A DNA stretch of 40,503 nt from Mycobacterium sp. E787. Lineage in GTDB: Bacteria; Actinomycetota; Actinomycetes; Mycobacteriales; Mycobacteriaceae. Position 1 is the first letter of the stretch, and every line of letters begins with the position of its first letter. The notes beneath the pieces were generated by a model. The model was not told where the DNA came from. It did no database searches and saw nothing but the letters and a program-made list of their open reading frames with translations. Both the position numbers and the translations under genes were made by a program. Of the stretch, positions 8,635 to 18,300 are shown piece after piece. The DNA is taken from positions 1 to 40,503 of the forward strand of contig NZ_LZKL01000104.1 of the NCBI RefSeq assembly GCF_001668725.1. Reading direction: 5' to 3'.

Positions 8635-9183
8635 TCAGGTGATGGTGATCGACTCGATGACGACCGGCTCGGTGGGACGGTCGTTGCCGTCGGTGGCCGT
8701 CGTCGCGATGGCGTCGACGACCTTCTGCGAATCCGGATCGGTCACTTCGCCGAAGATCGTGTGGCGCCGGTTCAGGTGCGGCGTCTGGGTCACCGTGATG
8801 AAGAATTGGGAGCCGTTGGTGCCCGGCCCGGCGTTCGCCATCGCCAGCAGGTAGGGCTTGTCGAACTGCAACTCGGGGTGGAACTCGTCAGCGAACTTGT
8901 AGCCCGGGCCGCCACGGCCCGTGCCGGTCGGATCGCCGCCCTGGATCATGAAGCCCTTGATCACCCGGTGAAATACCGCGCCGTCGTAGAACGGGCCGGA
9001 GGGGCCGCCCGATGCGTTCTGGGTCGAGTACTCCTTGGTGCCCTGCGCCAGGCCGACGAAGTTGGCGACGGTCTTTGGCGCGTGGTTTCCGAAGAGCGCG
9101 ACCTTGATGTCTCCACGGTTGGTGTGCAGCGTTGCGGTGGCGGTCTGAATGGGGCTGTTAGTCACGGCGTTAGAGTCTGCCAT
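8635..9183 (-). CDS. ppiA: Peptidyl-prolyl cis-trans isomerase A (cyclophilin)
   Basis: The 182-residue single-domain cyclophilin has the catalytic FHRVIKGFMIQGGDPTGTG segment, GTNGSQFFIT substrate-pocket motif and HTIFGEV near the C-terminus. It accelerates proline isomerisation during protein folding and has no signal peptide with the chosen start, so it is cytoplasmic. The frame is open to 9273, but the ATG at 9181-9183 (MADSN) gives the family length and matches the known M. tuberculosis start. It converges on the Rv0010c homologue with 12 bp between stops. Confidence 0.97.
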   Translation of the reverse strand: MADSNAVTNSPIQTATATLHTNRGDIKVALFGNHAPKTVANFVGLAQGTKEYSTQNASGGPSGPFYDGAVFHRVIKGFMIQGGDPTGTGRGGPGYKFADEFHPELQFDKPYLLAMANAGPGTNGSQFFITVTQTPHLNRRHTIFGEVTDPDSQKVVDAIATTATDGNDRPTEPVVIESITIT

Positions 9184-9300
9184 TGCGGGCGGGCGGGCCC
9201 GCAGCCGGTACCGAAACCCGCCCACGCACAATGTGCCCGTCGGTGATCGATTGATGGCAGTCTGATGGGGCATCGGGCAGGCGGCACAGAAGGGCGGCAG

Positions 9301-9732
9301 ATGAGGGCGAAGGCGGAAACCCGGTTAACCCCACGCGAGCGACTGGCCCGGGGCCTTACCTACTCGGCGGTGGGACCGGTCGATGTCACCCGCGGAGTCA
9401 TCGGGCTCAGCGTCAACGGCGCACAATCGACCGCCTCCGCGCTCCGGCGCCGTTACCGGGAGGGGCGGCTCGCCCGCGAACTCGCCGCCGCCCAAGAGAC
9501 GCTCACGCAAGAGCTGGCCGCCGCGCAAGAGGTGGTCGCCGGGCTGCCGCAGGCGCTGCAGGACGCGCGCCTGGCCCAGCGCCGGCGTCCCAGGCCGTGG
9601 CTGATCGCCGGGGCGGCCGTCGTGGTGGTGGCCGGCGCCGTCGCGTTCAGCATCGTTCGGCGCTCGATGCGTGAAGGCCGCGAGGAGCCGTCGCCCCTGC
9701 CGCCCAGCGTCGAGGTGCAACCGCGGCCGTAA
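9301..9732 (+). CDS. cwsA: Cell wall synthesis protein CwsA
   Basis: The 143-residue protein has a conserved N-terminal RLTPRERLARGLTYSAVGPVD segment, a coiled-coil-prone centre with the AAAQETLTQELAAAQEV repeat (about residues 60-85), one transmembrane helix (about 101-122) and a Pro-rich tail ending PPSVEVQPRP. CwsA interacts with CrgA and Wag31 and supports polar growth and shape in mycobacteria. I chose the ATG at 9301, preceded by AGGGCGG; the in-frame ATG at 9265 would add 12 residues without family support. Corresponds to Rv0008c and is the last conserved gene before the accessory block. Confidence 0.94.
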   Translation: MRAKAETRLTPRERLARGLTYSAVGPVDVTRGVIGLSVNGAQSTASALRRRYREGRLARELAAAQETLTQELAAAQEVVAGLPQALQDARLAQRRRPRPWLIAGAAVVVVAGAVAFSIVRRSMREGREEPSPLPPSVEVQPRP

Positions 9733-9735
9733 CCG

Positions 9736-10950
9736 TTATCGGACGGCCAGCCGCAGGCATTTCCGGCGCCGGACGAGGATGCTCGGCAGCCATTCGCCGA
9801 CATCGATCGCCTCGATCCAGGTGGTGCGCTCCAGTAGTTTGCGCAACACGATGTGGGCTTCGAGGCGCGCAAGCGCGGCACCCACGCAGAAATGCACGCC
9901 CTTGCCGAAGGCGAGGTGGCCCTTGGCGGTGGCGCGATCGAGACGGAATTCGTTCGGTGAGTCGAAGTGCGCCGGATCGCGGTTGGCCGCGCCCCACATC
10001 AGCAGCAGATGGGAATCGGCGGGCAAATCGACCCCGGCCAGCGTGGTGTCGCGCCACACGTGTCGATAATGACCGCGGAACGGCGACTCGAGGCGCAATG
10101 TCTCCTCGATGAAAGCTGTTAGTAATTTCGGGTTTTCACGGAGCCGGCGTTGGATCGCGGGACGATCGGCGAGAATCCACGCGGCGCTGCCCAGCAGCGA
10201 CGCCGTCGACTCCCCGGCGGCGCTGAAGAGCGTCATCATGATGCCCATGGCCGGGAGTTGCTCCAGTTCACCCGACGCGCAGCGCGTCGCCAGATCGGCG
10301 ATCAAGCCGAATTCTCCTGTATCACAAGCCTTTTCGAAATGCTCGGTGACATACCCCGATAGTTCCAGTGCCGCCGCGAACGCCTGCTCGAGTTGGTCGG
10401 GGGTGACGATCCCGTCGAGCAATGTGGTGGTGGCATAGCCGAGCCGAATGAGTTTGTCGACGTCGTCGTCGGGCAGACCGAGAAGCCGGGCGACCACCAT
10501 CATCGGGAGCCGGTTGGCGATGGCGCTCATCCATTCGATCTGACCGTCGACCAGGTTCTGCTCCCACAACCGGTCGGCGGTGCGGGCGGCGAAGTCCTCG
10601 ATGATCCGCACCCGCTTGGCCGACAGGTGCGGCAGCAGGATCTTGCGGTGCATCGCGTGCACCGGATCGTCGGCGGTGGCCAGCGCGTGGGCGGCGCCTC
10701 CCGCCGGCCCCATGTCGAACGGGGTGACGGTGCCGTCCTCGTGAAAAACCATGGTGGCGGTCAGGTTTGACGAGAAGTCGTCGACGCGCTCGATGGCCTC
10801 GTGGACGGCGTCCCAGCCGCATACCGCATAGAAGACGGAGTCGCCGATGCGCTGCACCGGCAGTTCGGCGCGTATGCGCTCGTACAGCGGGTACGGATCC
10901 TGCAGCGCCTCGGGGCCTAGGAGCTCGCTCGGTTTGTCCAAGACCGGCAT
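9736..10950 (-). CDS. Cytochrome P450, CYP144 family
   Basis: The 404-residue haem monooxygenase has the I-helix SAAGESTASLL motif, ExxR as EETLR, and the haem-ligand loop FGKGVHFCVGAALARLE with the axial cysteine near residue 355. The segments DPYPLYERIRAELP, FSSNLTATM and HYRHVWRDTTL, together with the WLPSILVRR end, closely resemble M. tuberculosis CYP144A1 (Rv1777) as I remember it. CYP144 is an orphan enzyme whose substrate is not established. It lacks the longer N-terminal extension of CYP144A1, and the ATG at 10950 fits the short form of a P450. It is divergent from a TetR gene, as in H37Rv, but at a different chromosomal site. Electron partners are not encoded here. Confidence 0.9.
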   Translation of the reverse strand: MPVLDKPSELLGPEALQDPYPLYERIRAELPVQRIGDSVFYAVCGWDAVHEAIERVDDFSSNLTATMVFHEDGTVTPFDMGPAGGAAHALATADDPVHAMHRKILLPHLSAKRVRIIEDFAARTADRLWEQNLVDGQIEWMSAIANRLPMMVVARLLGLPDDDVDKLIRLGYATTTLLDGIVTPDQLEQAFAAALELSGYVTEHFEKACDTGEFGLIADLATRCASGELEQLPAMGIMMTLFSAAGESTASLLGSAAWILADRPAIQRRLRENPKLLTAFIEETLRLESPFRGHYRHVWRDTTLAGVDLPADSHLLLMWGAANRDPAHFDSPNEFRLDRATAKGHLAFGKGVHFCVGAALARLEAHIVLRKLLERTTWIEAIDVGEWLPSILVRRRKCLRLAVR

Positions 10951-11142
10951 ACGTTCAGGCTCGGTGCGCCCACCTGCGGCGTCAATGGGCCAGGACGAAG
11001 TTGAGGGGCGGCCGCGGCCGGCGTCACCATCCGTTGACAGGGCCCACCCGCCGCCAGCACTGCATTGGCGTGAGAAAAAGACTGTGAAAATTCTCAGGGT
11101 GCGAGAAGTATTTCTACCAGGTGCGACGGCGAAGGAGCACAG
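10951..11142. promoter_or_regulatory. Divergent control region between P450 and TetR genes
   Basis: This 192-bp gap must carry the promoters of both genes. It contains a 26-bp inverted repeat, TGAGAA at 11071-11076 and TTCTCA at 11091-11096, separated by 14 AT-richer bases. That is the size and place expected for a TetR-family operator. A TTGACA at 11034-11039 lacks a convincing -10 at the usual distance. The GC content drops visibly between 11070 and 11120. Confidence 0.45.
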
Positions 11143-11703
11143 ATGGCGCGCGACGACTGGTTGGTGGGACGTGATCGCCGTAGCGAAGCAACGGACAGGA
11201 TTTATGGCGCGGCCGCCGATCTCATCTCGCGCAAGGGCTATGAGGGATTCACCATCGAGGCCCTGGCGGCCAGGGTGCACTGCTCACCCGCAACGATATA
11301 CCGGCACGCCGGGGGCAAAGCGGCCATCCGCGACGCCGTCGTCGCCATCCAGGCGGCCCGCATTGTGGACACCACCCGGGAAGCGATCAAGGACCTGAGC
11401 GGCCCCGATCGCGTGGTGGCGGCCACGACCGTCGCCTTGCAACGCCTGCGGTCGGATCCGCTGGCCCGGGTCATGCAGTCCATCCACGCGACACCCGTCA
11501 GCGATTGGGTCATCAGCTCACCCACCGTGACCCGCTTGGCTGCCGAAATGCTCGGTCCGGACAAGGACGACCCGCTGGCCGCGCAGTGGCTGATCCGCGT
11601 CTTCCTGGCGCTGTGGAGCTGGCCCCTCAAAGACCCGGCCGACGAACGCGCCCTGGTTCATCGCTTCCTCGGTTCGCTTCAGGCAGCCGACAATTGCGGG
11701 TGA
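11143..11703 (+). CDS. TetR-family transcriptional regulator next to the P450
   Basis: The 186-residue protein has an N-terminal helix-turn-helix DNA-binding domain (about residues 15-62) with the TetR pattern IYGAAADLISRKGYEGFTIEALAARVHCSPATIYRHAGGKAAI, here quoted in part as GFTIEALAARVHCSPATIYR. The remaining helical domain should bind a ligand and dimerise. It resembles Rv1776c, the divergent neighbour of cyp144 in H37Rv, in length and position. An AAGGAG ribosome binding site lies about 7 nt before the ATG. The natural inference is that it represses the P450 and itself through the shared intergenic region, with release by the P450 substrate or a related compound. Confidence 0.93.
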   Translation: MARDDWLVGRDRRSEATDRIYGAAADLISRKGYEGFTIEALAARVHCSPATIYRHAGGKAAIRDAVVAIQAARIVDTTREAIKDLSGPDRVVAATTVALQRLRSDPLARVMQSIHATPVSDWVISSPTVTRLAAEMLGPDKDDPLAAQWLIRVFLALWSWPLKDPADERALVHRFLGSLQAADNCG

Positions 11704-11776
11704 CCGAGGTCGGCTCGGCGCCGGTACGCATGTGACCGATGGAGGCGACCGGCGATCGGAGCACCGAGCCGAGAAT

Positions 11777-13039
11777 TCAGAGGTGCGCCCCGGTGGGTCC
11801 GGTGGTGCCGGCTGCTCCCAAGAGAATCCCGCCGTTGCCGCCGGCACCACCGGTCCCGCCGGAGCCGGTGCCCGCCGCGCCGCCCTCGCCGCCGTCGCCG
11901 CCGTTGCCGAAGAGCCCCACCGCGTTGCCGCCGGCGCCCCCCGTTCCCGGAGTGCCGAACACCGCCTGCCCGCCCGTGCCACCGTGACCGCCGTTGCCCG
12001 CAAGGAGCCCGCCGCTGCCGCCGGTCCCGCCGGGTCCTCCGGGGTTCACGGAACTGAAAACGCCGCCGCCGGTCCCTCCGGCCCCGCCGTTTCCGATCAG
12101 CCCGGCGTTGCCGCCGGCGCCGCCGCCGAGTCCCAGGGAGCCGTCGCCACCATCGCCACCATCGCCGAACAGCAGTCCGCCTCTGCCGCCGGAACCGCCC
12201 ACGTTGCCGGCGCTGCCGAATCCGGCGTCGCCGCCGTCGCCCCCCACGCCGTAGAGCAGGCCGCCGCTGCCGCCGCCACCGCCCGCCCCGCCTGGGCCGG
12301 TGCCACTGTTGGCAACGCCGCCGGCGCCCCCGGTCCCCCCGGCCCCGAACAGCCCGATGGCGCTACCCCCTAGGCCGCCGTTGCCCCCTCGACCGTTGAC
12401 GAAGTTGTTTGCGCCACCGCAGCCGCCCGCGCCACCGTTGCCGTAAAGCAGGCCACCGGCGCCGCCCGTGCCGCCGGTGCCCCCGGTGCCGCCCGCCACG
12501 TTGGCGCTGCCACCCGTGCCGCCCGCGCCGCCGTGGCCAAACAGGCCGGCCGGACCGCCGTTGCCGCCGTTTTCGCCGCCGGCCCCGGACCCGCCGTTGC
12601 CGCCATTGCCCCAGAGGATCCCGCCGGCCCCGCCGTTTTGCCCGGTCCCGGGGGCCCCATTGGTGCCGTTGCCGATCAGGGGGCGCTGCAACAGCAGCTC
12701 GGTGGGTGTGTTGATCACGCCGAGCACGTCTTGCAGGGCGGTTTGTAGCGGTGACACACTGGCCGCCTCGGTGCCGGCATACGCGGCAGCGCTCGCGCTG
12801 AGGCTTTGCACGAACCGCTGATGGAATGCCGCCGCCTGGGCGCCGACTGCCTGGTAGGCCCGCCCGTACTCGGCGAACAGCGTCGCGACCGCGGCCGACA
12901 CCTCGTCGGCGCCGGCGGCCAACACCCCTGCTGTCGGGCCCCATGCGGCCGCATTGGCCGCGCCGACTGCGGCACCGATGCTTGTGAAATCGCTTGCGGC
13001 TGAGGTGATTACGTCGGGCATTGCGATGACGTACGACAT
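11777..13039 (-). CDS. PE_PGRS family protein
   Basis: The 420-residue protein begins MSYVIAMPDVITSAASDF, the PE domain (about residues 1-95, two long helices), followed by the linker signature RPLIGNGTNGAPGTGQNGG near residue 140. A long Gly-Ala-rich PGRS domain of GGAGG/GGNGG repeats runs to the C-terminus. PE_PGRS proteins are exported by ESX-5 type VII secretion and are surface-exposed; the individual function is unknown. GGGAGGT lies 6 nt before the start, and a candidate promoter is at 13114-13142. The gene is convergent with the TetR gene (73 bp between stops). Such repeat-rich genes are assembly- and recombination-prone, so the repeat number should be treated with care. Confidence 0.96.
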   Translation of the reverse strand: MSYVIAMPDVITSAASDFTSIGAAVGAANAAAWGPTAGVLAAGADEVSAAVATLFAEYGRAYQAVGAQAAAFHQRFVQSLSASAAAYAGTEAASVSPLQTALQDVLGVINTPTELLLQRPLIGNGTNGAPGTGQNGGAGGILWGNGGNGGSGAGGENGGNGGPAGLFGHGGAGGTGGSANVAGGTGGTGGTGGAGGLLYGNGGAGGCGGANNFVNGRGGNGGLGGSAIGLFGAGGTGGAGGVANSGTGPGGAGGGGGSGGLLYGVGGDGGDAGFGSAGNVGGSGGRGGLLFGDGGDGGDGSLGLGGGAGGNAGLIGNGGAGGTGGGVFSSVNPGGPGGTGGSGGLLAGNGGHGGTGGQAVFGTPGTGGAGGNAVGLFGNGGDGGEGGAAGTGSGGTGGAGGNGGILLGAAGTTGPTGAHL

Positions 13040-13113
13040 CCCGGACCTCCCGAAGCGTCACGACCAGGCGGTCGGCACCTCAGCGGGATCGTCGGGTCAT
13101 GCGGAATACAGAA

Positions 13114-13142
13114 AGCGTAGGAACGTCAATGACCAATCGCAA
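13114..13142 (-). promoter_or_regulatory. Candidate promoter of the PE_PGRS gene
   Basis: On the minus strand TTGCGA (13137-13142) and TACGCT (13114-13119) are separated by exactly 17 bp, a plausible sigma-A-type arrangement. The implied transcript would start about 70 nt before the PE_PGRS ATG. This is a pattern match only. Confidence 0.35.
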
Positions 13143-13248
13143 CGGCCTATAAAGCGTTGGCCGCAGATTTGTCAGCTAACACCCGGAATCGACATGTGCA
13201 TCACGCATCGTTCGGCAGTGGCCAACCCGGCCAGGTCCAGCGATGGAC

Positions 13249-13596
13249 TTAGCAGTGGGGGGCCCAGCACCTCTGGTTGGGACAATAGGTCGAACGTGCG
13301 GTATTCACCAAAGATCCGACGTCCAGCAACGTCACACCCGCCGGATCCAAGTTGGCGTGGATTTGGTTGGCGATCTGCTGGGGCGTCCAACCCCACCCGA
13401 GATCGTCGCAGATGAGGTGCCCCATGCCGATGAGTGCCTCGTCGTGGCCTGCCGGCCAGCTGAGCCCGGCGGCGCGCAGTTGAGCGAGGTAGGCGTCATT
13501 GGTGGGATCGGCGGTGGCAGTCGCAGCGCCGGTGGCCAGCGCGACGCCGACCATCACGGGAATGCTCAATCCTGCCAGCCAGCGAGGTGAGGGCAT
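13249..13596 (-). CDS. Small secreted DUF732-family protein
   Basis: The 115-residue protein has a Sec-type signal peptide (basic MPSPRW start, hydrophobic core, likely cleavage after ATATA near residue 29). A mature domain of about 85 residues follows, with DAYLAQLRAAGL, GHLICDDLGWGWTPQQIANQI and a Cys-containing tail. This is the DUF732 pattern found in many mycobacterial secreted proteins of unknown function. The four cysteines (one in the centre, three in the last 14 residues) suggest disulfides. I chose the ATG at 13596 because AAGGAAG lies 8 nt upstream on the minus strand; an upstream in-frame ATG at 13623 would spoil the signal peptide. It lies just before tRNA-Ala. Confidence 0.88.
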   Translation of the reverse strand: MPSPRWLAGLSIPVMVGVALATGAATATADPTNDAYLAQLRAAGLSWPAGHDEALIGMGHLICDDLGWGWTPQQIANQIHANLDPAGVTLLDVGSLVNTARSTYCPNQRCWAPHC

Positions 13597-13771
13597 TTGA
13601 CGCACTTCCTTTCTTCTCGGCATCGAGGATGCCGTTGTGCGGTCCAGAGCGACACGAATATGAAGAATAAAGAAGTCTGGAGAAATACCGCTGATGAACA
13701 GCTGAATAATCGGCGTTTTGGACGATGGACCGCTGCCGGCACCTGTGCCGGGCGGACGTGATTTCACTTTG

Positions 13772-13844
13772 TGGAGCCTAGGGGAATCGAACCCCTGACA
13801 CCCGCCTTGCAAAGGCGGTGCTCTACCAACTGAGCTAAGGCCCC
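13772..13844 (-). tRNA. alaT: tRNA-Ala (anticodon TGC)
   Basis: The 73-nt minus-strand sequence starts GGGGCCTTAGCTCAG and ends AGGCTCCA. It folds as a cloverleaf with a 7-bp acceptor stem containing the G3-U70 pair that identifies alanine tRNAs. The anticodon TGC is at 13809-13811 in a CGCCTTTGCAAGGCGG arm, and the T arm contains GGTTCGATTCC. The 3' CCA is not encoded. It corresponds to alaT beside ileT downstream of gyrA in M. tuberculosis. Confidence 0.98.
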
Positions 13845-13995
13845 TCGTCGTGGCTCGGCGGCTGATCGGGTGAATCGGCCACCGCCACGTGCCAGACCTC
13901 GACCCCGCGCCGTGACCGCACCACCGCCGCCGCTATCGCGACCACTGCCAGTGGCAATGCGAGCCTCACACAACGTCTGGACGGGCACATGGTTG

Positions 13996-14069
13996 TGGGC
14001 CTGGGAGGACTCGAACCTCCGACCTCTTCGTTATCAGCGAAGCGCTCTAACCGCCTGAGCTACAGGCCC
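13996..14069 (-). tRNA. ileT: tRNA-Ile (anticodon GAT)
   Basis: The 74-nt minus-strand sequence starts GGGCCTGTAGCTCAG and ends CAGGCCCA, giving a perfect 7-bp acceptor stem. The anticodon GAT is at 14033-14035 and the T arm contains GGTTCGAGTCC. CCA is not encoded. It lies 151 bp upstream (in transcription) of tRNA-Ala, probably in one transcript. Confidence 0.98.
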
Positions 14070-14129
14070 TTACTCGCGTACGACCGAGCGACGAGATTAC
14101 CGCACTCGCCGCCGGACCCCCAAAACCCC

Positions 14130-14217
14130 GTGATCGCCACTGGTCCGATGGCGTCGACCCACCGCGCCCGGCTGCGCCGCGCTTGTGATCGCCACTGGTC
14201 CGATGGTGTCGACCCAC
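14130..14217. repeat. Two 33-bp direct repeats, 55-bp period
   Basis: A 33-bp unit beginning GTGATCGCCACTGGTCCGAT occurs at 14130-14162 and again at 14185-14217, with a single mismatch (GCG versus GTG). The second copy ends on the first base of the DUF3566 gene stop codon. A 16-bp piece, CACTGGTCCGATGGTG, recurs at 31699-31714 in another intergenic region. This could be a dispersed intergenic repeat of this genome, but three partial copies do not prove it. Confidence 0.7.
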
Positions 14218-15092
14218 TAGTCCCGATCGGCCAGTGTGACTTCGATGCCACCGATCAGATCGGTGGTGAGGTTGTAGACGAACGCGGCGATGGTGGCCAT
14301 CGCGGTCAGCAGCACGATGTTGACCAAGCCGATCAGCACGGCGCCGCCGAAGATGGTGCCACTCGAGACCAGTTCGCCGCTGCTGCCGCTGGTGTTGTTC
14401 AGCAGGTCGCCGACGTTGCTGTTCAACTTGGCCCACACGCCCATGCCGCCGAGCACGAGGTAGAGGAAGGCCACCGCGATCATCCACACGAAAAACAACG
14501 CCACCGACAGCAGCAGCGACACCTTCAGGGTGCTCCACGGATCGATCCGGCGGATCTGCATGCTGGCCCGAACGGGCCCGCGGGTACGCCGCGACACCTG
14601 CAGCCGGTTCTCCCGGCCCTCGCGGTTTTCCCGGCTCTCGGCCGTCGCCGTCCGGGCGGACGACGACGAGGGGCTCGGCGCCTCGGCGTTGCGGTCCGGT
14701 GCGGGTTTGCGCTGCGGGGGCCGCGGCAGCGGTCCGGACAGATCGGGCAGCTCGCTGGCGTAGGCCTCGGCGGGTGGGCCTTCGCCCCGCGCCGGTGCGG
14801 CATCGAACTCGTACGCCGGGTGCTTCGGGCGCGACCCCGCGCCGCCCCCCGGCGCCGCGGTGCCGAAGATGACGCGGTTCGTCCGCGCATCGGCACCGGA
14901 GGGCGGGCCCGCCGGCCGCGGCGCGGCCTGGGGTTCGGCTTCGCGATGCGCCGGCGCTGACGGCCGCGCCCCGCCCTGGGGGCCACCCGCCTGCGCGGGC
15001 GCCGCGCGGTGTGCACCGGCACGCTCGACCGCACCGTCCCCGTTGATGCTGTCGCCCTTGTTGGGGGCGCCCGGCTCGTTCGGTGAGGTCAC
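14217..15092 (-). CDS. DUF3566 transmembrane protein (Rv0007 type)
   Basis: The 291-residue protein has a long low-complexity, Pro/Ala/Gly/Arg-rich cytoplasmic N-terminus (about residues 1-170). A conserved C-terminal DUF3566 domain starts at QIRRIDPWSTLKVSLLLSV and has two membrane helices (about 185-210 and 245-270). Function is unknown, although it is always found directly downstream of gyrA in mycobacteria and relatives. The start is GTG at 15090-15092 with AAGGAG about 6 nt upstream. It is separated from gyrA by 77 bp on the same strand and is probably cotranscribed. Confidence 0.94.
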   Translation of the reverse strand: MTSPNEPGAPNKGDSINGDGAVERAGAHRAAPAQAGGPQGGARPSAPAHREAEPQAAPRPAGPPSGADARTNRVIFGTAAPGGGAGSRPKHPAYEFDAAPARGEGPPAEAYASELPDLSGPLPRPPQRKPAPDRNAEAPSPSSSSARTATAESRENREGRENRLQVSRRTRGPVRASMQIRRIDPWSTLKVSLLLSVALFFVWMIAVAFLYLVLGGMGVWAKLNSNVGDLLNNTSGSSGELVSSGTIFGGAVLIGLVNIVLLTAMATIAAFVYNLTTDLIGGIEVTLADRD

Positions 15093-15169
15093 CCCGACTC
15101 CTTAGGTCTTTTGCGATGGCTCCTGCGCGGCGGCAGTTGAATTATGTCTGGTCGGCCCGAGTTTATGCC

Positions 15170-18262
<3,093 letters not shown>

Positions 18263-18300
18263 CTATTCCTCGTTTTTCCGGGGTATGCGCGTCTGACCGA

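Noticed and set aside
11034..11039. TTGACA as -35 of the TetR gene
   Set aside because: No -10-like hexamer 16-19 bp downstream.
10951..11280. Upstream extension of the P450 frame to 514 codons
   Set aside because: The extension overlaps the TetR start and has no P450 similarity; the ATG at 10950 gives the normal length.
11732..12373. Open frames antisense to PE_PGRS
   Set aside because: Ala/Pro-rich shadows of GGC/GCC repeats; PE_PGRS genes always give these.
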